64,000 nt of DNA, from assembly GCA_964404445.1 (NCBI GenBank), contig CAYOJW010000001.1:682001-746000 (forward strand), given 5' to 3'. Below the pieces are notes generated by a model. The model was not told the DNA's origin. It worked only from the letters and a program-made list of their open reading frames with translations, and made no database searches. Shown here in pieces: positions 7,990 to 16,675 of this stretch (position 1 is the stretch's first letter; every line of letters begins with the position of its first letter). Source of the stretch: UBA2336 sp964404445 (GTDB lineage: Bacteria > Bacteroidota > Bacteroidia > Cytophagales > Cyclobacteriaceae). Position numbers and translations under genes: made by a program.

Positions 7990-8763
7990 TTACAGGCTGA
8001 TGGTTCCGCTAAATACCTGTTCGGCAGGGCCAATCAGGAAAATATCTTCAAAGATGCCGGCCGGTGCAGGTTTAAACGCTACGGAAAGCTCACCGCCCAA
8101 TGTTTTGATGGATACGGGCGAAGTATAACCTTTGGCGGAGGCAGCCAATGCGGCAGCGGTTACGCCCGTACCGCACGAAAGGGTTTCGTTTTCGACCCCG
8201 CGCTCGTACGTGCGTACAAAAATGGTGTTGTTCGGCAGCAACTCTACAAAGTTTACGTTGATGCCCTTTTCTTTAAAGGTATCGCTGTAACGGATGTTTC
8301 TCCCTTCTTCAAAAACCGGGAAGTGCCGAACGTCTTTCACAAAGCGAATGTAGTGGGGCGAACCGGTGTTGATGTACACATCGTTACCGATGGTTTGTAC
8401 ATCGTGCGTGTCGTTCATTTTAAGCCGGACGATATTACCGGGTTGCCGGTCGGCTTCGTGCCGGCCATCGTATGCCTGAAAGGTTGCGTGGTCGCTGATC
8501 ATGTTCAGGTATGCTGCAAAGTTTACAGCCGCACGGCTTCCGTTACCGCAAAGACTTTGTGAGCCATCGCTGTTATAATACACTAAATTGAAATCGAACT
8601 GCGGGTGTTTTTCGATCAGCATGAGTCCGTCAGCGCCAACGCCAAACTTGCGGTCGCATATTTTTTTAATCTGCTCAACCGAAAACGAAAACTCCCCCGA
8701 CCGGTTATCGATCAGTATAAAATCGTTGCCTGTGGCTTGGTATTTATAGAAAGGGATTTTCAA
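7990..8763 (-). CDS. dapF: Diaminopimelate epimerase
   Basis: A 257-residue cytoplasmic, cofactor-independent epimerase that converts LL- to meso-diaminopimelate for lysine and peptidoglycan synthesis. Both halves of the two-base active site are visible: Cys72 in LCGNGSRAA and Cys197 in ETLSCGTGVTAAALAA. The N-terminal YQATGNDFILID and the FGVGADGLM motif are also typical. Length is close to the family norm (about 260-280). The start codon is TTG (8761-8763); no ATG or GTG offers the conserved N-terminus. The gene lies 53 nt downstream of the DUF4834 gene on the same strand. Confidence 0.95.
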   Translation of the reverse strand: MKIPFYKYQATGNDFILIDNRSGEFSFSVEQIKKICDRKFGVGADGLMLIEKHPQFDFNLVYYNSDGSQSLCGNGSRAAVNFAAYLNMISDHATFQAYDGRHEADRQPGNIVRLKMNDTHDVQTIGNDVYINTGSPHYIRFVKDVRHFPVFEEGRNIRYSDTFKEKGINVNFVELLPNNTIFVRTYERGVENETLSCGTGVTAAALAASAKGYTSPVSIKTLGGELSVAFKPAPAGIFEDIFLIGPAEQVFSGTISL

Positions 8764-8816
8764 CGGGTTACGGGTTTCGTGTTGTGCCAGCCTGCCGAAG
8801 CAATGCGCAGGCAGGT

Positions 8817-9023
8817 TTATTTTATTTCTTCGTAGTCAACGTATTCACCGCCTTTAAACGTTGAACGTTTTTTAGCTTTTTGGGCAGCGTTGTTAATGTT
8901 TACGTTATCGTTCGGTTGTTTCCGGTTTAGCGGTTCGGTATATCCGCCCGAAAATGCCCGAAAGAAGCCGAGTTTGTATAAAGCGTATCCGATTAATGTT
9001 ATAATAATGAGCCAGCGGAGCAT
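8817..9023 (-). CDS. DUF4834-type small membrane protein
   Basis: A 68-residue protein with one N-terminal membrane segment (about residues 4-20), an aromatic FFRAF stretch, an Asn-rich linker and a conserved-looking C-terminus with FKGGEYVDYEEIK. This matches DUF4834, a small Bacteroidota family of unknown function. It lies between the 52-residue partner of the Zeta-like kinase and dapF, all on the minus strand. An imperfect CCTGCC...GGCAGG hairpin (about 8792-8814) follows it. Confidence 0.7.
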   Translation of the reverse strand: MLRWLIIITLIGYALYKLGFFRAFSGGYTEPLNRKQPNDNVNINNAAQKAKKRSTFKGGEYVDYEEIK

Positions 9024-9029
9024 AGAAAA

Positions 9030-9188
9030 TTACTTTTTGAGATTACGGGCTTTGATACGGACTACCTTGCCGTCTTTGGAAACAACAAGCTCACCGTCTT
9101 CTTTTTTGGTTTGCTCAATAAGACGTTCAATAGCAAGTGCTACGCCTTTGGTTATTTTGTCACTTATTTCATTAAAATGTGTTGTCAT
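9030..9188 (-). CDS. Small protein following the Zeta-like kinase; candidate partner or antitoxin
   Basis: An ATG at 9188 opens a 52-codon frame ending in TAA at 9032-9030. The protein starts MTTHFNEISDKITKG, continues with a helical ALAIERLIEQTKK segment, then a probable beta-hairpin VVSKDGKVVRIKA, and ends basic (RNLKK). It overlaps the end of the Zeta-like kinase gene by 17 nt, which implies translational coupling. The charged helix-hairpin layout and the coupling suggest a dedicated partner. It does not resemble the epsilon antitoxin, and its position downstream rather than upstream is unusual. No family was recognised; function is inferred only from context. Confidence 0.6.
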   Translation of the reverse strand: MTTHFNEISDKITKGVALAIERLIEQTKKEDGELVVSKDGKVVRIKARNLKK

Positions 9189-9744
9189 GTGTTAAGCGTT
9201 TCCAAATATCGGTCTTAAAGATAATAATTTCTTCGCCTTCACCCTTTCCAATTAAGTCGGGAGTAGAGGATGAATTATTGTAGATCAACCAATTATCCAC
9301 TAAACGTAAATAGAAGCCGAAAAGGTTTCGTAATCCCCGCTCATACCTACGTGAAATGATTTCTTTTGGGATATTATGACCACCCCTTTCAACCCGGAAC
9401 CTTACACGCTCATGAGCAAGTTGCTGAGATTCAAGCCAAAAATAAACTAATGTAATAGTGTATCCTTCAGCTTTCGCTTTTTCGATTAATCCGCGATAGC
9501 TCCTTGTTGCGAGCGTTGTTTCAAACGCAAAATCAACTTGCTGTTTGAGTAGCTCTTTGATCCGCGTAAGCATAATCCGCCCAGCTTCAAAACTAACTTT
9601 TTCGGGCTGAAAGGGTGACAGCCCCTTTGCTATCTCATCGGCATTTACAAATTCTTTACAGTTTAATATCTCCGGCAGTATGGTGTAAGATGCAGTGGTT
9701 TTTCCTGCACCGTTACACCCTCCGATGATATAAAGATTAGGCAT
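9172..9744 (-). CDS. Zeta toxin family P-loop kinase
   Basis: A 190-residue P-loop protein with Walker A GGCNGAGKTT at residues 8-17, an NADEIAKGLSP motif after strand 2, the Zeta-type FETTLATRSYRGLI helix start, a VYFWLES strand, and an RVERGGHNIP segment that corresponds to the Arg-rich lid with ISRRYERGL. Epsilon/zeta toxins phosphorylate UDP-N-acetylglucosamine and block cell-wall synthesis; short stand-alone relatives like this one are common and mostly uncharacterized. It begins 1 nt after carB stops, so it is likely read through from carB, and it overlaps the 52-residue gene that follows. The kinase family is clear, whereas toxin activity is only a hypothesis. Confidence 0.85.
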   Translation of the reverse strand: MPNLYIIGGCNGAGKTTASYTILPEILNCKEFVNADEIAKGLSPFQPEKVSFEAGRIMLTRIKELLKQQVDFAFETTLATRSYRGLIEKAKAEGYTITLVYFWLESQQLAHERVRFRVERGGHNIPKEIISRRYERGLRNLFGFYLRLVDNWLIYNNSSSTPDLIGKGEGEEIIIFKTDIWKRLTHDNTF

Positions 9745-9745
9745 A

Positions 9746-12559
9746 TTACCGGCTCAAATAGAGATTACGTTCGCTGTAAATCTTCATAAAATAATCGTCC
9801 ATTAAATCGTCAATGAAATAGATGGCTTCACCGGTCGATTTCATTTCAGGGCCCAGTTCTTTGTTTACATCAGGGAATTTACTGAACGAGAATACGGGTT
9901 CTTTGATGGCGTAACCTTTTTTGGTTGGGTTAAAGGTAAAGTCTTTCACCTTCTTATCGCCCAACATTACTTTGGTAGCGTAGTTTACATACGGCTCGTC
10001 ATACGCCTTACAGATGAACGGTACCGTACGCGATGCGCGTGGGTTCGCTTCAATGATGTAAACTTTATCGTTCTTCACGGCAAACTGGATGTTGATCAAC
10101 CCGACAGTTTTTAAGGCAACCGCAATGCGTTTCGTGTAGTTTTCAATTTGTTTGATCACTAAGTCGCCCAGGTTGTAAGGCGGCAGTACGGCATACGAAT
10201 CACCGCTGTGAATACCGGCCGGTTCGATGTGCTGCATGATACCGATGATGTGCACATCTTCGCCATCGCATATTGCATCGGCTTCGGCTTCGATGGCGCC
10301 ATCAAGGAAGTGATCGAGCAATACTTTGTTTTCAGGCAAATGCTTCCAGATGTCGATGATGTGATCTTCAAGCTCCTGTTCGTTGATCACGATTTTCATA
10401 CTTTGACCACCCAATACATACGAGGGTCGCACTAATAACGGAAATCCGATTGATTTGGAAACTTCTAACGCTTCATCGGCATCGGTAGCCACACCAAATT
10501 CAGGATACGGAATGTTCAACTCTTTTAATAAAGACGAGAAACTTCCACGGTCTTCGGCCAGATCGAGTGCTTCAAAAGAAGTCCCCATGATTTTAATGCC
10601 ATACTTATGAAGTTTTTCGGCCAGCTTCAACGCGGTTTGTCCGCCAAGCTGTACAATTACACCTTCGGGTTTTTCGTGCTGGATGATGTCCCACAAATGT
10701 TCCCAAAATACGGGTTCAAAATATAATTTATCGGCAATGTCAAAATCGGTAGAAACCGTTTCAGGATTACAGTTAACCATGATGGCCTCGTAACCTGCTT
10801 CTTTGGCCGCGAGAATACCGTGTACGCATGAGTAATCAAATTCAATTCCCTGGCCAATACGGTTGGGACCAGAGCCTAATACAATTACTTTCTTTTTGTT
10901 GGATGAAACCGATTCGTTCTCGGCATCGAAAGTTGAATAATAATACGGGGTTTTTGCATCGAACTCGGCCGCACACGTATCAACCAATTTATACGTTCGG
11001 TTGATACCCATTTCTCTGCGCTTAGCGTGTACTTCACTCTCTAAACAATCTAACAAATGCGCAATCTGCCTGTCGGCATAGCCTTTTTCTTTGGCCGTGC
11101 GCATGAGTGAAACGGGCAATGTGTTTAGTTCATGTTTTTCGATCTGTTGTTCTAACTCAATTAATTCCCAGATTTGTTCGAGGAACCACTTATCGATTTT
11201 GGTAAGTTTTTGAATGGTTTTCATCGAGATGCCCAGCTTCATGGCATCGTAAACATGGAAGAGCCTGTTCCAGCTTGGGTGTTCTAAACTGTACAACAGA
11301 TCGGCTTGTTTGGATAGTTCTTTTCCATCGGCACCTAAACCGTTTCTTCTGATCTCTAAACTCTGACAGGCTTTTTGTAACGCTTCCTGAAAATTTCTTC
11401 CGATACCCATTACTTCCCCTACGGATTTCATTTGTAAGCCGAGTTTACGATCGGCTCCGTGAAACTTATCGAAGTTCCAGCGTGGGATTTTTACGATAAC
11501 GTAATCCAACGCAGGTTCAAAGTATGCAGTGGTTGTTCCGGTAATGGCGTTCTTTAATTCATCGAGGTTATACCCAATAGCCAGCTTGGCAGCAATTTTT
11601 GCAATCGGGTAACCGGTAGCTTTCGATGCCAATGCCGATGAACGCGATACACGCGGGTTGATTTCAATACCGATAATGTCATCGTTCACCGGGTTAACCG
11701 AAAACTGTACGTTACATCCTCCGGCAAACTGGCCGATGCCATTCATCATTTTAATGGCGAGGTTGCGCATATTTTGATATACCGTATCGGGCAGGGTCAT
11801 GGCCGGGGCTACGGTAATGGAATCTCCGGTGTGGATACCCATCGGGTCGAAATTTTCGATCGAACAGATGATGATTACGTTGCCAATACCATCGCGCAGT
11901 AATTCAAGTTCGTACTCTTTCCAACCCATAATGCTTTGCTCGACCAACACTTCGTGAATGGGCGATGCGTGCAAGCCACGGTTCAGGGCTTCATCAAAAT
12001 CTTCGGCTTTTTCAACGAAGCCGCCCCCTGTTCCGCCAAGCGTATAGGATGGACGAATCACCAACGGAAAGCCTATCTCTTGTGCAATTTCTTTTCCCTG
12101 TAAAAAGGAAGTGGCCGTTCCGCCTTTACAGACTCCAACACCTAATTCAAGCATTTTCAGGCGAAACTTCTCACGGTCTTCAGTAGTTTCGATGGCTTTA
12201 ATATCCACGCCAATAATGCGTACGCCATAATGTTGCCAAACACCTGCCTTATCGCATTCAATGCACAGGTTTAGTGCGGTTTGTCCGCCCATGGTAGGCA
12301 GCACAGCATCGATGTTGTGTTTTTCAAGTATTTCACGAATCGATTTTTTCGTGAGCGGTTTTAAATATACATGATCTGCCGTCACCTTATCGGTCATGAT
12401 GGTGGCCGGGTTGGAGTTGATCAGCACTACTTCAATACCTTCTTCGCGCAGCGAACGGGCGGCTTGCGAGCCTGAATAATCAAATTCGCAGGCCTGGCCG
12501 ATTACGATGGGGCCGCTGCCGATAATTAAAACCGAACGGATGCTTCTGTCTCTGGGCAT
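9746..12559 (-). CDS. carB: Carbamoyl-phosphate synthase large subunit, short form
   Basis: A 937-residue enzyme that makes carbamoyl phosphate from bicarbonate, glutamine-derived ammonia and two ATP, for pyrimidine and arginine synthesis. Two homologous ATP-grasp halves are visible: the first opens with VLIIGSGPIVIGQACEFDYS and has RPSYTLGGTGGGF; the second opens with VIVLGSGPNRIGQGIEFDYS and has RPSYVLGGQSM. The usual enzyme is about 1070 residues. Here the protein stops after the second synthetase unit (FTFNPTKKGYAIKEPVFSF, then about 45 residues), so the C-terminal MGS-like allosteric domain that binds UMP and ornithine is missing. This short form is known from other Bacteroidota. The small subunit carA is not in the window. 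Confidence 0.95.
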   Translation of the reverse strand: MPRDRSIRSVLIIGSGPIVIGQACEFDYSGSQAARSLREEGIEVVLINSNPATIMTDKVTADHVYLKPLTKKSIREILEKHNIDAVLPTMGGQTALNLCIECDKAGVWQHYGVRIIGVDIKAIETTEDREKFRLKMLELGVGVCKGGTATSFLQGKEIAQEIGFPLVIRPSYTLGGTGGGFVEKAEDFDEALNRGLHASPIHEVLVEQSIMGWKEYELELLRDGIGNVIIICSIENFDPMGIHTGDSITVAPAMTLPDTVYQNMRNLAIKMMNGIGQFAGGCNVQFSVNPVNDDIIGIEINPRVSRSSALASKATGYPIAKIAAKLAIGYNLDELKNAITGTTTAYFEPALDYVIVKIPRWNFDKFHGADRKLGLQMKSVGEVMGIGRNFQEALQKACQSLEIRRNGLGADGKELSKQADLLYSLEHPSWNRLFHVYDAMKLGISMKTIQKLTKIDKWFLEQIWELIELEQQIEKHELNTLPVSLMRTAKEKGYADRQIAHLLDCLESEVHAKRREMGINRTYKLVDTCAAEFDAKTPYYYSTFDAENESVSSNKKKVIVLGSGPNRIGQGIEFDYSCVHGILAAKEAGYEAIMVNCNPETVSTDFDIADKLYFEPVFWEHLWDIIQHEKPEGVIVQLGGQTALKLAEKLHKYGIKIMGTSFEALDLAEDRGSFSSLLKELNIPYPEFGVATDADEALEVSKSIGFPLLVRPSYVLGGQSMKIVINEQELEDHIIDIWKHLPENKVLLDHFLDGAIEAEADAICDGEDVHIIGIMQHIEPAGIHSGDSYAVLPPYNLGDLVIKQIENYTKRIAVALKTVGLINIQFAVKNDKVYIIEANPRASRTVPFICKAYDEPYVNYATKVMLGDKKVKDFTFNPTKKGYAIKEPVFSFSKFPDVNKELGPEMKSTGEAIYFIDDLMDDYFMKIYSERNLYLSR

Positions 12560-12756
12560 TTTATAAGATGATGAAATGTGGAACGAAAAGGAAAATCAGG
12601 TATAAAGAGGTTTTTTTGTACAGCCAGCCCGCGAAATTGGGTGAAATCAGTCGTGCGAATCTTGAAATCCAATAAATCCTAATCTAAAAATTGTGCAAAA
12701 ATAAACCAACGCGGTTAATCCTGTAACGATATGGCAGATTATAATTTGCCGGGCAT
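12560..12756. other. Intergenic region upstream of carB
   Basis: About 200 AT-rich nucleotides between the carB start and the dipeptidase terminator. This should hold the carB promoter, but no full TTTG-20-TAnnTTTG pair was recognised and no riboswitch fold is evident. Confidence 0.4.
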
Positions 12757-12792
12757 AAAAAAACCGCCCGAACACTACGGGCGGTTTCCTGA
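12757..12792 (-). terminator. Rho-independent terminator of the M19 dipeptidase gene
   Basis: On the minus strand AAACCGCCCG and CGGGCGGTTT form a perfect 10-bp stem around a 7-nt loop, followed by a run of T. It lies 16 nt downstream of the dipeptidase stop. The A-rich 5' flank means it could also work in the other direction. Confidence 0.85.
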
Positions 12793-12807
12793 ATGTGAGT
12801 ATGTGAT

Positions 12808-14049
12808 TTATTTTTCTGACACTTCAATCACCTTATTCCAAACCCGAAAAACATTTCCCGAACAAATTTTTTCGATGTCTTCGGGTGAATAACCGCGTTT
12901 CAGGAGTTCAAAAATCAGGTTGGGGTATTTCGACACATCTTCTAAACCCGTTGGCAATTGCCCGTCCACACCATCGAAATCGGAGCCGATGCCTACATGG
13001 TCGATCCCGGCAATGCGTACCACGTGATCGATATGGTTGGCCACCATATTAACGTCCGACTTCAACGATGGGTTGTCTTTCTCAAACTGCGCAATCAAAG
13101 GCCGGGCGAGTGAGTCTTTATAGGTTAAATTTCCTTCAGCTAACAATGCCTGAAGTTTTTTGCGATTCTTTTCGTTCTGGTTTACAACTGTTGAATCCAA
13201 AAAGGCATTGTAAAAATTGATCATGATTACCCCGCCATTTTCGCCCATCTTCCGGATCATGTCATCCGTCATGTCCCTCTTTACAGTGGGGGCAAATGCG
13301 CGGCACGATGAGTGTGAGGCAATACACGGTACGTTGGTGAGTTTCATCACCTGATAAAACGTGTTGTCGTGAACGTGCGAAACATCTACCATGATGCCCA
13401 CGCGATTCATTTCTTTTACAACCTCAACACCAAACGGACTTAGTCCGCCCCATGTGCGTGTAGTATCACCGCTTGAATCGCAAATCTGGTTATCCTTGCT
13501 ATGCGACAGCGTGATGTAACGAATGCCGCGATCGTAAAAGTATTTTACGTTAGCGAGGTCGTTTTCGATGGGCGCCCCGTTTTCCATGCCAAACGGCAGC
13601 GATATTTTTCCTGCTTTGGTATTGGCCATTATTTCATTGGGGCTTCCGGCCAACGCAAACTTATCGGGATGTTCGTTGACAATCGCCAATACCATGTTAA
13701 TCAGCGAATCGGCAGTCTGTTTGGCAACTCCTGCCTCCTGTTGTTCTGCCGGTATGTAAATCGACATAAACGGTGCATCGAGTCCGCCTTTTTTTGCGCG
13801 CACATAATCAAAATCACCCTCCTGCGAACTTACGGGAATACCCATAAATTCTTTTGTAAGTCTGAACCGTTTCACGGTGAGCCGGTACGGCAAATCAACG
13901 TGCCCATCGGCAATGATGTAGGCTTGCGCTAATGAATCGGCAATGTGCTTTAACTGTTCATCCGGAAGAGAAGCATAATCGATTTCTTTTTTGGCAGAGC
14001 ACGCAACTAAAAGCGCTACCAGAACGATGATAAAATATTTACTTTGCAT
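12808..14049 (-). CDS. Membrane dipeptidase lipoprotein (peptidase family M19)
   Basis: A 413-residue zinc dipeptidase anchored in the envelope. The chosen ATG at 14049 gives a clean lipoprotein signal ending LLVACS with the lipidated Cys at residue 17; the frame continues upstream to 14163, but that extension is not signal-like. Renal-dipeptidase motifs are present: ADGHVDLP (metal HxD), the bridging Glu region PFGMENGAPI, YITLSHSKDN, VDVSHVHD, ASHSSCRAF and IGSDFDGVDG. M19 enzymes cleave dipeptides and some D-amino-acid-containing peptides. It stands alone on its transcript, followed by a strong terminator, and is divergent from the cytochrome b5-like gene. Confidence 0.92.
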   Translation of the reverse strand: MQSKYFIIVLVALLVACSAKKEIDYASLPDEQLKHIADSLAQAYIIADGHVDLPYRLTVKRFRLTKEFMGIPVSSQEGDFDYVRAKKGGLDAPFMSIYIPAEQQEAGVAKQTADSLINMVLAIVNEHPDKFALAGSPNEIMANTKAGKISLPFGMENGAPIENDLANVKYFYDRGIRYITLSHSKDNQICDSSGDTTRTWGGLSPFGVEVVKEMNRVGIMVDVSHVHDNTFYQVMKLTNVPCIASHSSCRAFAPTVKRDMTDDMIRKMGENGGVIMINFYNAFLDSTVVNQNEKNRKKLQALLAEGNLTYKDSLARPLIAQFEKDNPSLKSDVNMVANHIDHVVRIAGIDHVGIGSDFDGVDGQLPTGLEDVSKYPNLIFELLKRGYSPEDIEKICSGNVFRVWNKVIEVSEK

Positions 14050-14109
14050 GGTGATGATTTTGAGTTGAAAGTATTCAAAATCCGGTTGAAGACAAATCTT
14101 GTTATACAG

Positions 14110-14376
14110 GTGGACGAACTCAAGCCCGATACGGTAAATCTTCCGGCATATACCCGTGCACAACTTGCTTTGCGCAACGGTCAGGATAAGCCCGAAATAT
14201 GGGTAGCATTGCGTGGCGTTATTTATGACGTAACCGCCTCACGCTTATGGCGAGCGGGTAAACATTACGAGCACTGGGCTGGCCAGGATTTAACGCACGA
14301 GTTGAAAGATGCCCCGCACACCGAAAAGGTGTTCGACAAGTTTAAACCCATCGGCAAACTTAAGGCTGAACATTAA
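14110..14376 (+). CDS. Cytochrome b5-like heme/steroid-binding domain protein
   Basis: A small soluble protein with the cytochrome b5-like fold of the predicted heme/steroid-binding group. Diagnostic features are LPAYTRAQLALRNGQ, the PEIWVALRGVIYDVT strand pair, the RLWRAGKHYEHWAGQDLT segment, with His in place of the classical HPGG loop, and a second His in DAPHTEKVF. The frame is open from an ATG at 14044, but that start would overlap the divergent dipeptidase start codon; the GTG at 14110 places the N-terminus just before the domain and is preferred. Whether it binds heme or a sterol-like ligand cannot be decided from sequence. Confidence 0.75.
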   Translation: MDELKPDTVNLPAYTRAQLALRNGQDKPEIWVALRGVIYDVTASRLWRAGKHYEHWAGQDLTHELKDAPHTEKVFDKFKPIGKLKAEH

Positions 14377-14413
14377 TCGTAATTCGTCATTCTTAAATTC
14401 GTAATTTTACTAC

Positions 14414-15259
14414 ATGATACTTATAGCCGATAGCGGTGCCTCTAAAACCGACTGGCGAATACTCGACAGTGCCGGGAATATTGAACAAGCCCAAACCATT
14501 GGGTTTAATCCCTACTATCAACCCATCGAACAGTTCGATCAGGAAGTGCGCGAAGTGTTAGTTCCGCAGGTGAAACAGCCGATCGAAAAAATTTTTTATT
14601 ACGGAACGGGCTGTTCGTCCGATAAGAACCGAAAACTGATCCGCAATGTGCTGGAAGTTTTTTATCCGGAAGCCCACATCGAAATATGGCACGACTTGTT
14701 AGCTGCTGCCCGTGCCTTGTGCGGAACGGAAGAAGGCATTGCGTGCATTCTGGGCACGGGTGCAAACTCCTGTTATTATGACGGGAGCAAGATTGCCGAT
14801 AACGTTACTTCGTTAGGCTATGTGCTGGGCGATGAAGGTTCGGGTGCTTATTTAGGCAAAAAAATTATTGCCGATTACCTGCGGAAAGACCTTCCCGAAA
14901 AATTGTGGGATCAGTTTAAAAAACGTTTCCCGTTCGACCGCGATGAAATACTTGATCGCGTATATACGCAGGAAATGCCCAGCCGGTTTCTGGGAAGTTT
15001 CTCGCACTTTATTTTTCAGCACATCAAAGAACCATACTGTTATAAACTTGTGTACGACAGCTTTTCAGAATTTTTTGAAAAGAATGTGATGAAGTATAAT
15101 CGTTACGATAAGTTGAAAGTACACTTTACCGGATCCGTGGCCTTTTATTTTAGCGATGTATTGCGCCAGGTTGCCAACGATAAAGGCATTATGGTTAAAA
15201 ACATTCTTGAAAACCCTATTGCCGGATTAACACTGTACCATCAACACGAATTGCAATAA
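14414..15259 (+). CDS. BadF/BadG/BcrA/BcrD-type sugar kinase (N-acetylglucosamine / N-acetylmuramate kinase-like)
   Basis: A 281-residue ASKHA-fold kinase. The N-terminal phosphate-1 motif is DSGASKTDWRILD. The central ACILGTGANSCYYD and GYVLGDEGSGAYLGK motifs are the adenosine and sugar loops of the NagK branch of the BadF/BadG family, and HFTGSVAFYF lies near the end. It stops 2 nt before murQ starts, an arrangement that points to a kinase making N-acetylmuramate-6-phosphate or GlcNAc-6-phosphate for peptidoglycan recycling, as for the MurK kinases of Clostridium. Substrate assignment rests on this adjacency. Confidence 0.85.
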   Translation: MILIADSGASKTDWRILDSAGNIEQAQTIGFNPYYQPIEQFDQEVREVLVPQVKQPIEKIFYYGTGCSSDKNRKLIRNVLEVFYPEAHIEIWHDLLAAARALCGTEEGIACILGTGANSCYYDGSKIADNVTSLGYVLGDEGSGAYLGKKIIADYLRKDLPEKLWDQFKKRFPFDRDEILDRVYTQEMPSRFLGSFSHFIFQHIKEPYCYKLVYDSFSEFFEKNVMKYNRYDKLKVHFTGSVAFYFSDVLRQVANDKGIMVKNILENPIAGLTLYHQHELQ

Positions 15260-15261
15260 TT

Positions 15262-16077
15262 GTGAGCACCACCGAATCACCATCGCATTATACCAACCTC
15301 GAACAGATGAGCGTGCACGATTTGCTGCACAACATTAACCGGGAAGATAAAAGCGTGCCGTTGGCTGTTGAGAAAGTGATTCCGGTGATTGAACAATTGG
15401 TAGAAGTAATTACTGCAAAGCTAAAAGCGGGCGGACGGCTCTTTTACATCGGTGCGGGCACAAGCGGGCGGTTAGGTGTTGTTGATGCTTCGGAAATCCC
15501 GCCAACGTACGGTATGCCGCACGGCAAAGTAATTGGGCTGATTGCCGGTGGCGATAGCGCCATCCGCAAAGCGGTTGAAAATGCCGAAGACGATGTGCAA
15601 CAGGCGTGGAAGGATTTGCAACAGTATGCCATTACACACGATGATGTAGTGATAGGCATTGCCGCTTCGGGCAGAACACCCTATGTTGTTGGCGGATTAA
15701 AACAAGCGCGTGCGTACAACATTGTAACAGGTTGTGTTGTGTGCAATGCCGGTTCGGAAGTTGCGCGCCAGGCCGATTACGCCATCGAAGTTATTGTAGG
15801 GCCGGAGTTTGTTACCGGAAGCACTCGTATGAAAGCTGGTACGGCACAAAAACTTGTGCTGAACATGATCTCTACCGCAGCAATGATCAGGCTGGGACGG
15901 GTAAAAGGAAACAAAATGGTAGATATGCAACTTACCAACAACAAGTTGGTTGACCGGGGTGTGCGTATGATTATGGAAGAATTGAATATCGGTCAAACGC
16001 AGGCCGAAGCGTTGTTAAAAGAGCATGGTTCGGTACGCAACGCCATAAATCATTTCAAATCTCACACCAATCCCTAA
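15262..16077 (+). CDS. murQ: N-acetylmuramic acid 6-phosphate etherase
   Basis: A 271-residue SIS-domain lyase that removes the D-lactyl ether from MurNAc-6-phosphate, giving GlcNAc-6-phosphate. Family signatures include YTNLEQMSVHDLLHNIN at the N-terminus, the sugar-phosphate loop YIGAGTSGRLGVVDASE with its catalytic Glu, GIAASGRTPYVVGGL, and VTGSTRMKAGTAQKLVLN. The start codon is GTG (15262), 2 nt after the kinase stop. The protein is slightly shorter than the roughly 300-residue E. coli enzyme because the C-terminal helical extension is reduced. Together with the kinase it forms a MurNAc salvage operon; no MurNAc PTS transporter is present. Confidence 0.95.
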   Translation: MSTTESPSHYTNLEQMSVHDLLHNINREDKSVPLAVEKVIPVIEQLVEVITAKLKAGGRLFYIGAGTSGRLGVVDASEIPPTYGMPHGKVIGLIAGGDSAIRKAVENAEDDVQQAWKDLQQYAITHDDVVIGIAASGRTPYVVGGLKQARAYNIVTGCVVCNAGSEVARQADYAIEVIVGPEFVTGSTRMKAGTAQKLVLNMISTAAMIRLGRVKGNKMVDMQLTNNKLVDRGVRMIMEELNIGQTQAEALLKEHGSVRNAINHFKSHTNP

Positions 16078-16108
16078 CACCTAATCCCTAAGTCCTAACC
16101 CCTGTCTT

Positions 16109-16675
16109 TTGCACGAAATCGAACCCTATAACAATTGGCTGAAGTATTACAATCCGGCAGATGATCCACAATCGCCCTTTTATGGAAAAGAATATAACTT
16201 CGATCAATACTCCGAAACCATCTACGGCTATTATATAGATCCGGCCTGGGATTACATCGGTTCCGAAACGTTGTATATAAAAACTCTGTTTGTTGATTAC
16301 GACAAAGGTTTCGGGATAATTGAATTTATAGGTGAATGGAACGATACCTTGCATAACGACATCATGCACTTGAAACGTAACGTTATTGATATGATGACAA
16401 CGGAGGGCATTGATAAGTTTATTCTGATCGGTGAAAACGTTTTAAACTTTCACGGTTCGGATGATAGTTACTACGAAGAATGGTTTGACGATGTTGAAGC
16501 CGGCTGGGTTGCGGCTGTTTCGTTTCCGGAGTTTATCCGCCAGGAAATGATAAAGTACAAAATCGATATGTATGTAAACATGGGCGGCACGCTCGAAATA
16601 ACGCAATGGCGCACGTTACGCCCCGAAGTTTTGTGCGACCTTGTAGATAAACTGATTCAAAGAAGACTTAATTGA
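16109..16675 (+). CDS. Conserved hypothetical acidic protein
   Basis: A 188-residue soluble, acidic and aromatic-rich protein with no signal peptide or membrane segment. No family was recognised. The sequence alternates strand-like segments (LYIKTLFVDYDKGFGIIEFIG, given here in part, and KFILIGENVLNF) with helices, suggesting an alpha/beta fold. The start is TTG (16109); no better in-frame start precedes the conserved-looking HEIEPYNNWLKYYNP. It follows murQ by 31 nt, across a spacer of short CCTAA-like repeats, and converges with the SprT-like gene with a 19-nt overlap of coding ends. Confidence 0.6.
   Translation: MHEIEPYNNWLKYYNPADDPQSPFYGKEYNFDQYSETIYGYYIDPAWDYIGSETLYIKTLFVDYDKGFGIIEFIGEWNDTLHNDIMHLKRNVIDMMTTEGIDKFILIGENVLNFHGSDDSYYEEWFDDVEAGWVAAVSFPEFIRQEMIKYKIDMYVNMGGTLEITQWRTLRPEVLCDLVDKLIQRRLN

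Noticed and set aside
14050..14163. Upstream extension of the M19 dipeptidase frame
   Set aside because: It would hide the lipoprotein signal inside the protein and overlap the divergent cytochrome b5-like gene. The ATG at 14049 gives a proper lipobox.
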